This document shows positions 8,636 through 17,587 of a stretch of DNA of 64,000 nt, piece after piece. The notes below the pieces were generated by a model, which made no database searches, was not told where the DNA came from, and was given only the letters and a program-made list of their open reading frames with translations. The position numbers and the translations under genes are program-made. This DNA is from TMP-86 sp964247385 (GTDB lineage Bacteria; Pseudomonadota; Gammaproteobacteria; Steroidobacterales; Steroidobacteraceae), in the NCBI GenBank assembly GCA_964247385.1, contig CAXTUB010000014.1, forward strand, positions 1 to 64,000, read 5' to 3'. The stretch's first letter is position 1, and each line of letters begins with the position of its first letter.

Positions 8636-9313
8636 TCATGCAGACCGCCGCGCGACGATTTCGCGTAAGCGCGATGCGGTCAACGAGGCCACCTGACCGA
8701 AAGTCGCGAGTGCCCCGGCGCTCGTGAGCTCTTGCGCATTGAACGGCCCGGTTAGTACACCCACAGACCGCACACCGGCCTTGGCTGCGGAAATCATATC
8801 GTACGCGGTGTCGCCGACCGCAAGCGCCGAATTGGCGCCAATTGGCGCGATGCGCGCGAGCGCACTGACGAAAATGTCGCCCGCAGGCTTGGAGCGTGCG
8901 ACGTCATCCGCACAAGTGGTGGCATCCAAGAGCCCGGCGATGTTGAGCAGCCGCACGTAAAAATCCACTTCTTCACGCTTGGCCGAGGACGCCAAGACGA
9001 GATGCAGCCCCTCGCCGTATAAATCTCGAATGACGCGCGCTGCGCCCGGGAACGCTGCGACCCGATGCAGGTAATGCGACTTGAAGCGTTCGTCGTGCAG
9101 TTGCGCGATGCGCTTTCGTTCGGCCTCATCTGTTTTCGGCGCGAGTGCGGGCAGGAGTTGATCGGCGCCTTTGCCGATTTGCTTGCGAATCGCAGCCAAC
9201 GGCACATTCAGGCCGGCGCTCGACAGCGCGTAATGCCACGCAAGCACATGAAACTCATTGCTGTCGACGAGAGTGCCATCGATGTCGAACAACAGGGCTG
9301 AAAGCAAACGCAA
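8636..9313 (-). CDS. HAD-superfamily hydrolase (phosphoglycolate phosphatase-like)
   Basis: A 225-residue HAD phosphatase. Motif I is FDIDGTLVDS near the N-terminus, motif II the Ser in LASSAKREE, motif III Lys in SKPAGDIF, and motif IV GDTAYDM. The helical cap between motifs I and II places it among phosphoglycolate phosphatase/beta-phosphoglucomutase-like enzymes. The furthest start is TTG at 9313, only 9 nt after the upstream stop. A TTG at 9307 has better spacing to GGGAG and may be the true start. Tight coupling with the PQQ-type dehydrogenase suggests co-expression but the substrate is unknown. Confidence 0.85.
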   Translation of the reverse strand: MRLLSALLFDIDGTLVDSNEFHVLAWHYALSSAGLNVPLAAIRKQIGKGADQLLPALAPKTDEAERKRIAQLHDERFKSHYLHRVAAFPGAARVIRDLYGEGLHLVLASSAKREEVDFYVRLLNIAGLLDATTCADDVARSKPAGDIFVSALARIAPIGANSALAVGDTAYDMISAAKAGVRSVGVLTGPFNAQELTSAGALATFGQVASLTASRLREIVARRSA

Positions 9314-9322
9314 ACTCCCAAC

Positions 9323-11191
9323 TCACGGGGGCGGGTTTTGTTGCTGGGAGAACAATCCCACCAACTCGCCCGCGGCCAGCACGTGTCCCTGCGCCGTCGT
9401 CATCACTTCATCTCGGGTGCTGCCAAAGGGAACATCGAGCATGCGGTCGAGCGCGAAAATTTGGAAATGATAATGATGCGGCGGATCCCCGATCGGCGGT
9501 CGCGGGCCGTAATACCCGGGAACTCCACGCCGCGTACGGCCCTGTAACACCCCTTCGGGGTCCGTCAATCGCGGCGCGGTCGGAAGGCCTTCACGCAGCG
9601 CCAAGGTGTTTGCGGGGATATTCCAAATCACCCAATGCACGAACGGTTTGCCGTCCTTGGAATCAGGATCTTCCAGAATGATGGCGTATGAGCCGGCGCC
9701 CCGGACGGCGTTCCATCTGAGCGCAGGCGAAACGCTCTCGCCGTACGAGCTCAATTTCAAAGGCATTGCGGACGCATTCTGAAAATCGGCCGCGCTCAGT
9801 TGCATGCCGGGTGTTTGAGCGCCCCAACGCTCGAGCGCCAATGGAACATTATTGCCTTGATCGGCCTGAGTCAGCATGGAGTCCGCCGGAGCAACGGTGT
9901 GGTGAGCCGCAGAATTGCTCATCGCCCCGTTGCCTGCCTTTCGAGCCGGACCGTAACTGATGCGATAGATCGACCCGTTACCGTCGTCCGCCATCAGCAA
10001 CGCGCCGTCCTGCGCTACGGCCAAGCCCACTGGCCGGGCAAAATGAGTTTTCGTCGCAGTGTCTACGAAGCCGGAGACGAACGGCTCGATGCGCTGAGCT
10101 TGCCCTCGCTCGAAATGGATGCGCACGATTTCATAGCCTGAGGGAGACTCTCGGTTCCACGATCCGCGCATGGTTGCGAACGCATCGCCGCGGTACTCGC
10201 TGGGAAATTGCTCACCGTTATAAAACAGCAACTGCATGGGCGCTGCGTGCGCCGTATAGCCCAACACCATGGGCTCGCTTCCGGCCTTCCAATCTTCCTT
10301 GGTGATCTCCCCGACCGGTGTGCTCTGCGGGTTGACGCCGCCGGCGCCCCAGATATGCGGCCATCCGTAACGCTTGCCGAGGCGAATGTGATCCAGCTCC
10401 TCCGGCTGAATGTCGTCGCCCAAAAAGTCGATCCCCTCATCGAAGCCCCATAGCTCACCCGTTTTGAGTTCCCAATCAAAACCAATCGTGTTGCGCAAGC
10501 CCGTGGCGAAAATGGTGCGGCTCTTACCGTCGGGCGATGCGCGCAGAATAGTCGCGTTTTCGGGGTTGTCCTCATTACACGCATTGCAGGTCGAGCCCAC
10601 GCTGATATAGAGCATTCCATCCGGACCAAAGGCAAGGGTGCGGTCCGGATGTTGCCCAGCATCAGGCAGATCGTGAATGATCATCGTCGCGGGACCGAGC
10701 AAACCTCCCGCTTGAATCGGGGCCACGAACACCTGCTTGACGGTTGCGACATAGAGCTTGCCATCATGCACGGCCAACCCATGCGCTCCTGGCCGCCCCA
10801 TGACAGGGATGGCAGGGCCGTCGGCCCGCCCATCGCCATCGGCATCTTTCAACATGAGCACATCGCCTTGCTCGCGACGGCTGACATACACAATGCCGCT
10901 GTCGCCGACTGCGATGATGCGTGGTCCCTTCAACCCTTCTGCGAACACGCTGACCTTGAAGCCCGTCGGAATTCTTAGAGCTGCGATGCGCTCGGCAGTA
11001 GGCGGGACCTTCCGAGGCTTCTCCACATGCGCGCGAATCGGCACGTCGGTTCCATCGCCTTGCTGCGCAAAAGCGCTCTGAGCGGCCAAGCTCACTAGCA
11101 CCGCGATCGTTAACGATTTCAATGCTTGCAGGACAGCGGAGGACGTCAAACGAAATACGTTCGATGGAAGGGTAGAGGTGTTCATACGCAT
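9323..11191 (-). CDS. PQQ-type sugar (sorbosone-like) dehydrogenase fused to a YbhB/PEBP domain
   Basis: About 622 residues from ATG 11191 (a second ATG lies at 11185). A longer open frame to 11440 is rejected because it would cross the divergent gene's start. A signal peptide precedes AQSAFAQ. Residues of roughly 60-420 form a six-bladed propeller like L-sorbosone/PQQ glucose dehydrogenases (DADGDGRADGPAIPV, TFATGLRNTIGFDWE-like block, WGFDEGIDFLGDD, GRRYGWPH-like KRYGWPHIWG). From about 455 on is a PEBP/YbhB domain with DPDSKDGKPFVHWVIWNIP and GYYGPRPPIGDPPHHYHF. Both parts are usually separate proteins. Predicted periplasmic oxidation of a sugar or aldose; cofactor and substrate are inferred. 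Confidence 0.85.
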   Translation of the reverse strand: MRMNTSTLPSNVFRLTSSAVLQALKSLTIAVLVSLAAQSAFAQQGDGTDVPIRAHVEKPRKVPPTAERIAALRIPTGFKVSVFAEGLKGPRIIAVGDSGIVYVSRREQGDVLMLKDADGDGRADGPAIPVMGRPGAHGLAVHDGKLYVATVKQVFVAPIQAGGLLGPATMIIHDLPDAGQHPDRTLAFGPDGMLYISVGSTCNACNEDNPENATILRASPDGKSRTIFATGLRNTIGFDWELKTGELWGFDEGIDFLGDDIQPEELDHIRLGKRYGWPHIWGAGGVNPQSTPVGEITKEDWKAGSEPMVLGYTAHAAPMQLLFYNGEQFPSEYRGDAFATMRGSWNRESPSGYEIVRIHFERGQAQRIEPFVSGFVDTATKTHFARPVGLAVAQDGALLMADDGNGSIYRISYGPARKAGNGAMSNSAAHHTVAPADSMLTQADQGNNVPLALERWGAQTPGMQLSAADFQNASAMPLKLSSYGESVSPALRWNAVRGAGSYAIILEDPDSKDGKPFVHWVIWNIPANTLALREGLPTAPRLTDPEGVLQGRTRRGVPGYYGPRPPIGDPPHHYHFQIFALDRMLDVPFGSTRDEVMTTAQGHVLAAGELVGLFSQQQNPPP

Positions 11192-11334
11192 CAAGCCTGA
11201 CTTGGTGTTGTTGTCGGGCGCCACCTTCGGTTGGGAGAGCATCATCCGGTATCGCGCACGGTGGGATATTTGCGTAGGATTCGACCGGAAGTTAGAACGT
11301 GTGGGATCCTTCTTACGGGAGTCGAGGAGCTCAA

Positions 11335-12366
11335 ATGAAATATTCATGGATGTTGATGGGGCTTTTAGGTGCGGCCGGCGCTGCGTTTGCGCAATCCCAA
11401 GGGACGGCGAGTGCCAACTCAAGCACTTCAGTGAATGCAAGCAAGCAGGGCGCGAATGCGAGCAACTCCAGCAACGCCGCGGGCTCGGCCACGGCCAAGC
11501 GAGCGAGCGCGGATGCCCATGGCGGCTCGGAGATGAGCGCTACGTTGAGTAAACCGCTCGACGCGAAGAAGGCAAAGCCCGGCGATCCGGTCAGCGCCAA
11601 GACTGACAAAGACTCGACGATGAGCGATGGCAGTGTGCTTAAGCGCGGCTCCACGCTCATGGGCCACGTGACTGAAGCTCAGCCCAAGGGGACGGGTAGT
11701 GCGTCTTCCGCCGGCAATGCCGACTCGACACTCGGTGTGGTGTTCGACAAGGCGATTACCAGGGATGGAAAAGAGCTGCCCATCCAGTCGACGATCCAGG
11801 CCATCGGCGCACCGAAGTCCGCTCTCGGTCGCGGCATCGACAGCAGTGCGACGGGAATGAGCGCGGCCGATGCCGGCCTCTCCGGTGGTATGGGAGCGAC
11901 GCGCGGCGCGGTGGGCGGGGTGGGCGGTGTCACGGGATCCGTGGGCGGCGCTACCGGCACCGTGGCCGGAGTCACCGGTACGGCGGGTGGCATAGGCCGC
12001 AGCGCGGGCGGTATCGGTGGAACCCTGGGTTCGACTGCGAGCGCTGCCGGAAATCTCGGTTCGCGTTCGACAGATGCAATCGGCGGTTTTTCGTCCGCCG
12101 GCGCACTCACCTCGGGTAGTCGAGGTGTCTTCGGCGTGGAAGGTACTGAGCTGTCGAATGTCAGCGGAGCCGATGGTGCTTCCGTGATTCGCTCAGCGAC
12201 GCGCAACGTACATTTGGACAGCGGAACTCAACTGCTGCTTTCAGGCGCCTCCAGCGCATCGAGCGGTGCTGCCGGGTTGGACTCGGCGGCGTCCGGCTCG
12301 GCGTCGGGCAGTTCGAGCACGAACGCGGGCTCAACTTCGCGCGATCGCGAAAACACGAATCGCTGA
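11335..12366 (+). CDS. Secreted Gly/Ala/Ser-rich repetitive protein
   Basis: A 343-residue protein from ATG 11335, chosen because GAGGAG lies 5 nt upstream; an in-frame ATG at 11299 lacks a site. A signal peptide (MLMGLLGAAGAAFAQ) is followed by a Ser/Asn/Ala-rich stretch. Next is a compact segment (KPLDAKKAKPGDPVSAKTD, GSTLMGHVTEA, LGVVFDKAITRDGKELP) that looks folded. A repetitive GGVTG/GGATGTVAGVTG region follows at about 11885-12060, then a Ser-rich tail. I do not recognise a named family. The charged 'GDPV...G..L.GHV...' block resembles small envelope-associated domains of other bacteria by style only. Divergent from the sugar dehydrogenase. Confidence 0.75.
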   Translation: MKYSWMLMGLLGAAGAAFAQSQGTASANSSTSVNASKQGANASNSSNAAGSATAKRASADAHGGSEMSATLSKPLDAKKAKPGDPVSAKTDKDSTMSDGSVLKRGSTLMGHVTEAQPKGTGSASSAGNADSTLGVVFDKAITRDGKELPIQSTIQAIGAPKSALGRGIDSSATGMSAADAGLSGGMGATRGAVGGVGGVTGSVGGATGTVAGVTGTAGGIGRSAGGIGGTLGSTASAAGNLGSRSTDAIGGFSSAGALTSGSRGVFGVEGTELSNVSGADGASVIRSATRNVHLDSGTQLLLSGASSASSGAAGLDSAASGSASGSSSTNAGSTSRDRENTNR

Positions 12367-12422
12367 CTTTAAATCGCCTTGTACCGCTAACTTATAAAGC
12401 GGCCCGATCAAGCGGCCCGAAT

Positions 12423-12450
12423 CTTCGCTTCTTCCCACAATGAAGCGAAG
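12423..12450. terminator. Perfect 9-bp inverted repeat, possible terminator
   Basis: CTTCGCTTC (12423-12431) pairs perfectly with GAAGCGAAG (12442-12450) across a 10-nt loop, 57 nt after the end of the Gly-rich gene. No run of T follows, so intrinsic termination is uncertain. A short direct repeat of AAGCGGCCCGA lies just before it. The rest of 12367-12552 shows nothing else. Confidence 0.35.
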
Positions 12451-12552
12451 GTTCGTGCCGCATTTGCCTGATTTCGCGGCAAGGCACTGCGGCGAGTGAG
12501 TGCGCACTGACGAGCACCGAGTTTGTCATGGGCGAATGTTAGCTTTGCTTTC

Positions 12553-14121
12553 ATGAAGCGGCGCGCATTCCTTACGCAAGTAAGCTTCGCGGCGCTTGGC
12601 GCCCTGAGCTCGCGCACCGGTCGCGGTGCGCAGCGAGCTTCGTGGCGCCGCGGTTTCCCGTTTTCGCTCGGCGTGGCGTGTGGAAACCCTTCCGCAGACG
12701 GCTTTGTATTATGGACGCGGCTCGCGCCCGATCCCCTTTGCGCGGACCCGGCCACACCGGGCGGATTGAGCGGAGCATCCATTCCCGTGCGCTATGAGAT
12801 CGCGCTCGATGAATCCATGCAACACATCGTCAGACACGGCATGTGTTTCGCTGAGGCATCGCGTGCATATTCGGTCCACGCGCCCATTCGCGGGATGCCC
12901 GCCGGGCAAGAATATTGGTATCGCTTCGCAAGCGGCGACGCCGTGAGCCGCATCGGACGCGCCCGCACCTTCGCGCAGCCGGGCCGCGCCATCGATTCTC
13001 TTCGGTTCGGTTTCGTATCGTGCTCGAATTACGAGCATGGCTATTTCTCCGCGTACCGACACTTGGCGGATGACCATCCGGACTTCGTCGTTTTTTTGGG
13101 CGATTACATCTACGAGCACATCACCAAGAAACACACGGTGCGGCAACACAGCGACGGCGAAGAGGCGGCCACTCTGCGTGGCTACCGCAATCGATATGCT
13201 CAATACCGGCTCGACCCCGATTTGCAGCGGCTGCATGCCGAAGTGCCCGCATTGCTGACGTGGGATGATCATGAAGTGCAGAACGACTACGCGGGGGAAT
13301 GGCCCGCGAGTCAATCGGGCCCAAGCGCTTTCGCCGCGCGGCGCGCCGCTGCGTATCAGGCATTTTACGAGCACATGCCTCTGGGCGACGCGCCTGCAGG
13401 CAACGCTCTGCAAATCTACCGAGGCGTCAGCTTCGGAAACCTCGCGCAGATGTTTGTGCTCGACGGCAGGCAATACCGCTCGCGTGCAGCCTGCGATGCT
13501 TCGAGCGGTGAGCGCGGTGCGCGTGCGCAGCCTGACAGCGAATGCGCAGAGCGGCGGCGAGCCGATCGATCTCTGCTGGGCAGTGCGCAGGAGGCTTGGC
13601 TTTACGGCGCCCTTGCGGCATCCAGCGCCCGCTGGAACGTACTCGCGCAGGACATGCTCATGGCGCAATTTTTTCGCATCTTGCCGAGCGGCGAACGTGC
13701 CTACTGGAGCGATGATTGGAATGGATATCCGGAGGCGCGCAGCAGGCTGTTGCAACATGTGGCCGATGCACGCGTGGCCAATCCCGTCGTGATCAGCGGC
13801 GACATTCATTCTTATTGGTGCAATGACTTGAAGCTCGACTTCGAGCGCGAGAGCTCGAAAGTCGTGGCCACGGAATTCGTCGGCACGTCAGTGACATCGC
13901 ACGCGCCACCGTATCAAGCGTTCGCGCGATTTCTGCCGCAGCTGCCGCATGTGCGCTACTTCGAAAGCCGCAAGCGCGGCTACGTGTTGGTGGAGCTGAC
14001 CGAGCAACTCTTACGAGCGAATTATCGAGCGGTATCCGACGCGGCGGATCCGCACGCCACCGTGTCGACGTTGCGAAGCTTTGTGGTCGAGTCTGGCCGC
14101 GCCGGCGCAATCTTGGCTTGA
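12553..14121 (+). CDS. phoD: PhoD-type alkaline phosphatase/phosphodiesterase
   Basis: A 522-residue PhoD-family metallophosphatase. ATG 12553 gives MKRRAFLTQVSFAALGALSS, a twin-arginine signal that suits the Tat-exported PhoD family; an earlier in-frame start at 12523 is less likely. Residues after the signal form the N-terminal domain (LGVACGNPSADGFVLWTRL). The catalytic domain has VSCSNYEHGYFSAY, VVFLGDYIYE, LLTWDDHEVQNDYAG and VISGDIHSYW, the expected Fe/Ca ligands and His residues. It releases phosphate from mono- or diesters outside the cytoplasm, usually under phosphate limitation; no Pho box was recognised upstream. It is the last gene of the block separating rpsJ from rplC. Confidence 0.9.
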   Translation: MKRRAFLTQVSFAALGALSSRTGRGAQRASWRRGFPFSLGVACGNPSADGFVLWTRLAPDPLCADPATPGGLSGASIPVRYEIALDESMQHIVRHGMCFAEASRAYSVHAPIRGMPAGQEYWYRFASGDAVSRIGRARTFAQPGRAIDSLRFGFVSCSNYEHGYFSAYRHLADDHPDFVVFLGDYIYEHITKKHTVRQHSDGEEAATLRGYRNRYAQYRLDPDLQRLHAEVPALLTWDDHEVQNDYAGEWPASQSGPSAFAARRAAAYQAFYEHMPLGDAPAGNALQIYRGVSFGNLAQMFVLDGRQYRSRAACDASSGERGARAQPDSECAERRRADRSLLGSAQEAWLYGALAASSARWNVLAQDMLMAQFFRILPSGERAYWSDDWNGYPEARSRLLQHVADARVANPVVISGDIHSYWCNDLKLDFERESSKVVATEFVGTSVTSHAPPYQAFARFLPQLPHVRYFESRKRGYVLVELTEQLLRANYRAVSDAADPHATVSTLRSFVVESGRAGAILA

Positions 14122-14141
14122 GTGGCGCAGGGCGATCGCAG

Positions 14142-14193
14142 AGCAGCCACGTTCAGCAGCCACGCTCAGCAGCCGCATTGAGCAGCCGCACTG
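14142..14193. repeat. Four 13-nt tandem repeats upstream of the rplC promoter
   Basis: Consecutive units are AGCAGCCACGTTC (14142), AGCAGCCACGCTC (14155), AGCAGCCGCATTG (14168) and AGCAGCCGCACTG (14181). The AGCAGCC core is invariant. The array begins 20 nt after the phoD stop and ends 15 nt before the -35 box of the promoter at 14209. It could be a protein-binding array, a slippage product or the scar of a rearrangement; only the repetition itself is seen. Confidence 0.85.
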
Positions 14194-14208
14194 ACGGTCA
14201 GCTTTGAT

Positions 14209-14236
14209 TTGACGAATTTTCACCGTCGCGTATACT
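14209..14236 (+). promoter_or_regulatory. Strong sigma70-like promoter for the rplC operon
   Basis: TTGACG (14209-14214) and TATACT (14231-14236) are separated by 16 nt. Transcription would start near 14243 and produce a leader of about 130 nt before rplC. This gives the detached S10-spc cluster its own promoter in place of the usual one upstream of rpsJ. The match to consensus is close; activity is inferred. Confidence 0.75.
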
Positions 14237-14337
14237 CCGCGCTCCGTTTTTTCGGTCGGAGTAGGTGGGCGTCGGCGCCAGTCATCTCAATGGGGTGCTG
14301 GGGTCGCGGTGTCCAAACCGCCGGCTGTTTGCACATC

Positions 14338-14356
14338 AAAGCGCTCGAGGCGCTTT
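14338..14356 (+). promoter_or_regulatory. Leader hairpin directly upstream of the rplC ribosome-binding site
   Basis: AAAGCGC (14338-14344) pairs perfectly with GCGCTTT (14350-14356) over a five-base loop. It ends about 6 nt before the GAAGGG site that serves rplC (ATG 14375). A second short stem, ACTCCG/CGGAGT (14234-14239 with 14257-14262), lies at the transcript start. In enterobacteria L4 regulates the S10 operon through a structured leader; this leader could play a similar part, but no sequence match to that RNA was recognised. Confidence 0.45.
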
Positions 14357-14374
14357 CGCACGAAGGGTTAGGCA

Positions 14375-15103
14375 ATGGCGTTGGGCTTGGTCGGCCGCAA
14401 ATGCGGCATGACCCGCGTTTTCAATGACGCGGGCGCAGCAATTCCTGTGACTGTCATCGAGGCGCTCCCGAACCGCATTTCGCAGGTCAAGGGTGAGCGC
14501 GATGGCTATCGTGCGATCCAAATTACCGTCGGCAGCCGTAAGCCTTCGCGGGTGAACAAGGCGCTTGCGGGCCATTTTGCCAAGTCGAATGTATTGCCTG
14601 GCTTCCTATCCAAAGAGTTTCGCCTGCGCGCCGATGAAGGCAAAGATTTGAGTGCCGGCGGCGAGATCAAAGTGGACTCGTTTGAGGCCGGTCAAGTGGT
14701 CGATGTGACCGGCACCACCATCGGCAAGGGTTTTGCCGGCACCATGAAGCGACATAATTTCAAGGGTGGGCGCAAGACCCACGGCAACTCGGTATCGCAC
14801 CGCTCGCCTGGCTCGATCGGCCAACGGCAGACGCCGGGCCGCGTTTTCAAGGGCAAGCGCATGTCCGGCCACATGGGCGTGCGTAACCGCACGGTCGAGA
14901 ATTTGCGCGTGGTGCGAATCGATGCCGAGCGTAATTTGATCTTGATCTCGGGCGCGGTACCCGGGGCAGAAGGCGGGCATGTCACGATCCGTCCTTCCGT
15001 CAAGCGCGTGGGTCAGGCCAAGCGCAACAAGCTGGCGCCCAACAAGGCAGCCGCGGCGGCGGGCGCGCCCGGTAAGTCCGCGGCGAAGCCGGCCAAGAAA
15101 TAG
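14375..15103 (+). CDS. rplC: 50S ribosomal protein L3
   Basis: L3, 242 residues against about 209 in E. coli. It is an early-assembly 50S protein whose long loop reaches the peptidyl transferase centre. It begins MALGLVGRKCGMTRVFNDAG. The loop has the conserved PGSIGQRQTPGRVFKGKRM, including the Gln normally methylated by PrmB. The extra length is an Ala/Lys-rich tail of about 30 residues (NKAAAAAGAPGKSAAKPAKK). A GAAGGG site precedes the ATG. It is the first gene of the detached cluster; rpsJ should lie directly upstream but is 13.9 kb away. Confidence 0.97.
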   Translation: MALGLVGRKCGMTRVFNDAGAAIPVTVIEALPNRISQVKGERDGYRAIQITVGSRKPSRVNKALAGHFAKSNVLPGFLSKEFRLRADEGKDLSAGGEIKVDSFEAGQVVDVTGTTIGKGFAGTMKRHNFKGGRKTHGNSVSHRSPGSIGQRQTPGRVFKGKRMSGHMGVRNRTVENLRVVRIDAERNLILISGAVPGAEGGHVTIRPSVKRVGQAKRNKLAPNKAAAAAGAPGKSAAKPAKK

Positions 15104-15154
15104 CACGTTGCGGCGCATCGGATCTTTGCAAGCCGGATCATTGGAAAACGATTC

Positions 15155-15772
15155 ATGAAGCTCGAGTTGAAAAACGCAGGTTCCGCGGGCGCGCTCGAGT
15201 TGAGCGATGCCGCCTTCGGCCGCGCGTATAACGAGGCGCTCGTGCACCAAGTCGTCACCGCGTATATGGCGGCAGGCCGAGCCGGTACCAAGGCGCAAAA
15301 GACGCGGGCCGAGGTGCGTGGCGGCGGACGCAAGCCCTGGAATCAAAAAGGCACGGGTCAGGCCCGCTCCGGCTCCATCCGCAGCCCGATCTGGGTAGGC
15401 GGCGGCCGTGCCTTTGCGGCCAAGCCGCGTGATTACTCCCAGAAGGTCAATCGCAAGATGTACCGCGCGGCCATGCAATCCATGGTGTCGGAATTGATTC
15501 GGCAGAATCGGTTGCTTGCGGTGGAAGCGCTTGCGCTCGATCAGCCGAAGACCAAGCTCTTGGTGAAGAAACTTGCCGAACACGGGCTGACCAAGGCGTT
15601 GATCGTGGTGGAAGCGTTCGATGAGAACTTGTTCCTTGCCGCGCGCAATTTGCCGCATGTGGAAATACTTGCCGCAGCGTCACTCGATCCTTTGAGCTTG
15701 GCCAAACACGACAAGGTGCTGGCAACGGCGGCTGCGCTCAAATTGCTCGAGCAACGTTTGAGCGCGGCGTAG
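15155..15772 (+). CDS. rplD: 50S ribosomal protein L4
   Basis: L4, 205 residues, normal length. It lines the exit tunnel with its extended loop, here KTRAEVRGGGRKPWNQKGTG followed by QARSGSIRSP. In enterobacteria it also represses its own operon. The C-terminal half (KTKLLVKKLAEHGLTKALIV) is the usual globular part that contacts 23S rRNA domain II. It lies 51 bp after rplC and 13 bp before rplW. Confidence 0.97.
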   Translation: MKLELKNAGSAGALELSDAAFGRAYNEALVHQVVTAYMAAGRAGTKAQKTRAEVRGGGRKPWNQKGTGQARSGSIRSPIWVGGGRAFAAKPRDYSQKVNRKMYRAAMQSMVSELIRQNRLLAVEALALDQPKTKLLVKKLAEHGLTKALIVVEAFDENLFLAARNLPHVEILAAASLDPLSLAKHDKVLATAAALKLLEQRLSAA

Positions 15773-15785
15773 CGCAGAGGGTGCC

Positions 15786-16085
15786 ATGAGCCGGGAACGC
15801 TTGATGAATATTTTGCTCGCGCCGCACGTGTCGGAGAAAAGCGCGACAGCCTCTGAAAAGTCGAATCAATACGTATTTCGCGTGCGCTCGGATGCGACCA
15901 AGCCTGAGATCAAGGCCGCCGTCGAGCTCATGTTCGAAGTCAAGGTGGACGATGTGAACGTATTGAACCGCGTGGGCAAGGCGCGCAAGTTCCGCAACGT
16001 CACGGGTCAGCGCAAAGGCTTTAAAAAGGCGTATGTGCGTCTCGTCAGCGGCCAGAGCATCGATTTCGCCGGCGGCGCGGCTTAG
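15786..16085 (+). CDS. rplW: 50S ribosomal protein L23
   Basis: L23, 99 residues, at the tunnel exit where trigger factor and SRP dock. It shows ILLAPHVSEKSATASEKSNQ near the N-terminus and VDDVNVLNRVGKARKFRN, both conserved. The start at 15786 (GTGCC-ATG context) gives a few residues before the family's typical LLAPHVSEK block. Placed between rplD and rplB as usual. Confidence 0.96.
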   Translation: MSRERLMNILLAPHVSEKSATASEKSNQYVFRVRSDATKPEIKAAVELMFEVKVDDVNVLNRVGKARKFRNVTGQRKGFKKAYVRLVSGQSIDFAGGAA

Positions 16086-16094
16086 GAAAGCGCC

Positions 16095-16922
<828 letters not shown>

Positions 16923-16939
16923 CAGGAGTCTTAATTCAA

Positions 16940-17221
16940 ATGCCCCGCTCGTTGAAAAAAGGCCCGTTCGTCGATCTGCACCTTGCGAACAAGGTACAGA
17001 CGGCTTCGCAGAAAAATGACCGCCGCCCCATCAAGACTTGGTCGCGCCGCTCCATGGTGGTGCCCGATATGGTGGGCTTGACCATCGCAGTTCACAACGG
17101 CCGGCTGCACGTTCCGGTGCTCGTCTCGGAGAACATGGTGGGTCACAAGCTCGGCGAGTTTGCGCCCACGCGCACATTCAAAGCGCATTCCGGCGATAAG
17201 AAAGTGTCGTCCGCGGAGTAG
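16940..17221 (+). CDS. rpsS: 30S ribosomal protein S19
   Basis: S19, 93 residues, forms a complex with S13 in the 30S head near the A and P sites. It starts MPRSLKKGPFVDLHLANKV and contains TWSRRSMVVPDMVGLTIAVH and GHKLGEFAPTRTFKAHSGDK, all strongly conserved. It follows rplB by 17 bp and precedes rplV by 2 bp, implying translational coupling. Confidence 0.98.
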   Translation: MPRSLKKGPFVDLHLANKVQTASQKNDRRPIKTWSRRSMVVPDMVGLTIAVHNGRLHVPVLVSENMVGHKLGEFAPTRTFKAHSGDKKVSSAE

Positions 17222-17223
17222 GC

Positions 17224-17562
17224 ATGCAGACCGAAGCCATCCTGCGCTACGCGCGCATCTCGCCGCAAAAATGCCGATTGGTGGTTGATGCCATCCGCGG
17301 TAAATCCGCCACGCTTGCGGTCAACACTTTGAAATTCATGCCGCAGAAAGGCGCGCGCATCGTGCTCAAGGTGCTCGATTCCGCGATCGCCAACGCTTAC
17401 AACAATTTCAACGCAGATGTGGATGAGCTCAAGGTGACGCGCGTGCAGGTCGACGTCGCGCCCATGTTCAAGCGCTTCCACGCGCGGGCGAAGGGCCGCG
17501 GCGTTCGCATCGCCAAGCGCAACAGTCATATCACGGTGCACGTGTCGGACGGCAAAGCGTAA
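17224..17562 (+). CDS. rplV: 50S ribosomal protein L22
   Basis: L22, 112 residues. Its beta-hairpin lines the exit tunnel and is the site of macrolide-resistance changes in other bacteria. The sequence reads LRYARISPQKCRLVVDAIRG at the N-terminus and FKRFHARAKGRGVRIAKRNS in the hairpin, both normal. Start ATG 17224 lies 2 bp after the rpsS stop. Confidence 0.97.
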   Translation: MQTEAILRYARISPQKCRLVVDAIRGKSATLAVNTLKFMPQKGARIVLKVLDSAIANAYNNFNADVDELKVTRVQVDVAPMFKRFHARAKGRGVRIAKRNSHITVHVSDGKA

Positions 17563-17587
17563 GCGGCCGAGCTCAGCAGGAAATTTC

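Noticed and set aside
11192..11440. N-terminal extension of the dehydrogenase-PEBP gene
   Set aside because: It would overlap the divergent gene and precede a clear signal peptide; the start at 11191 is better.
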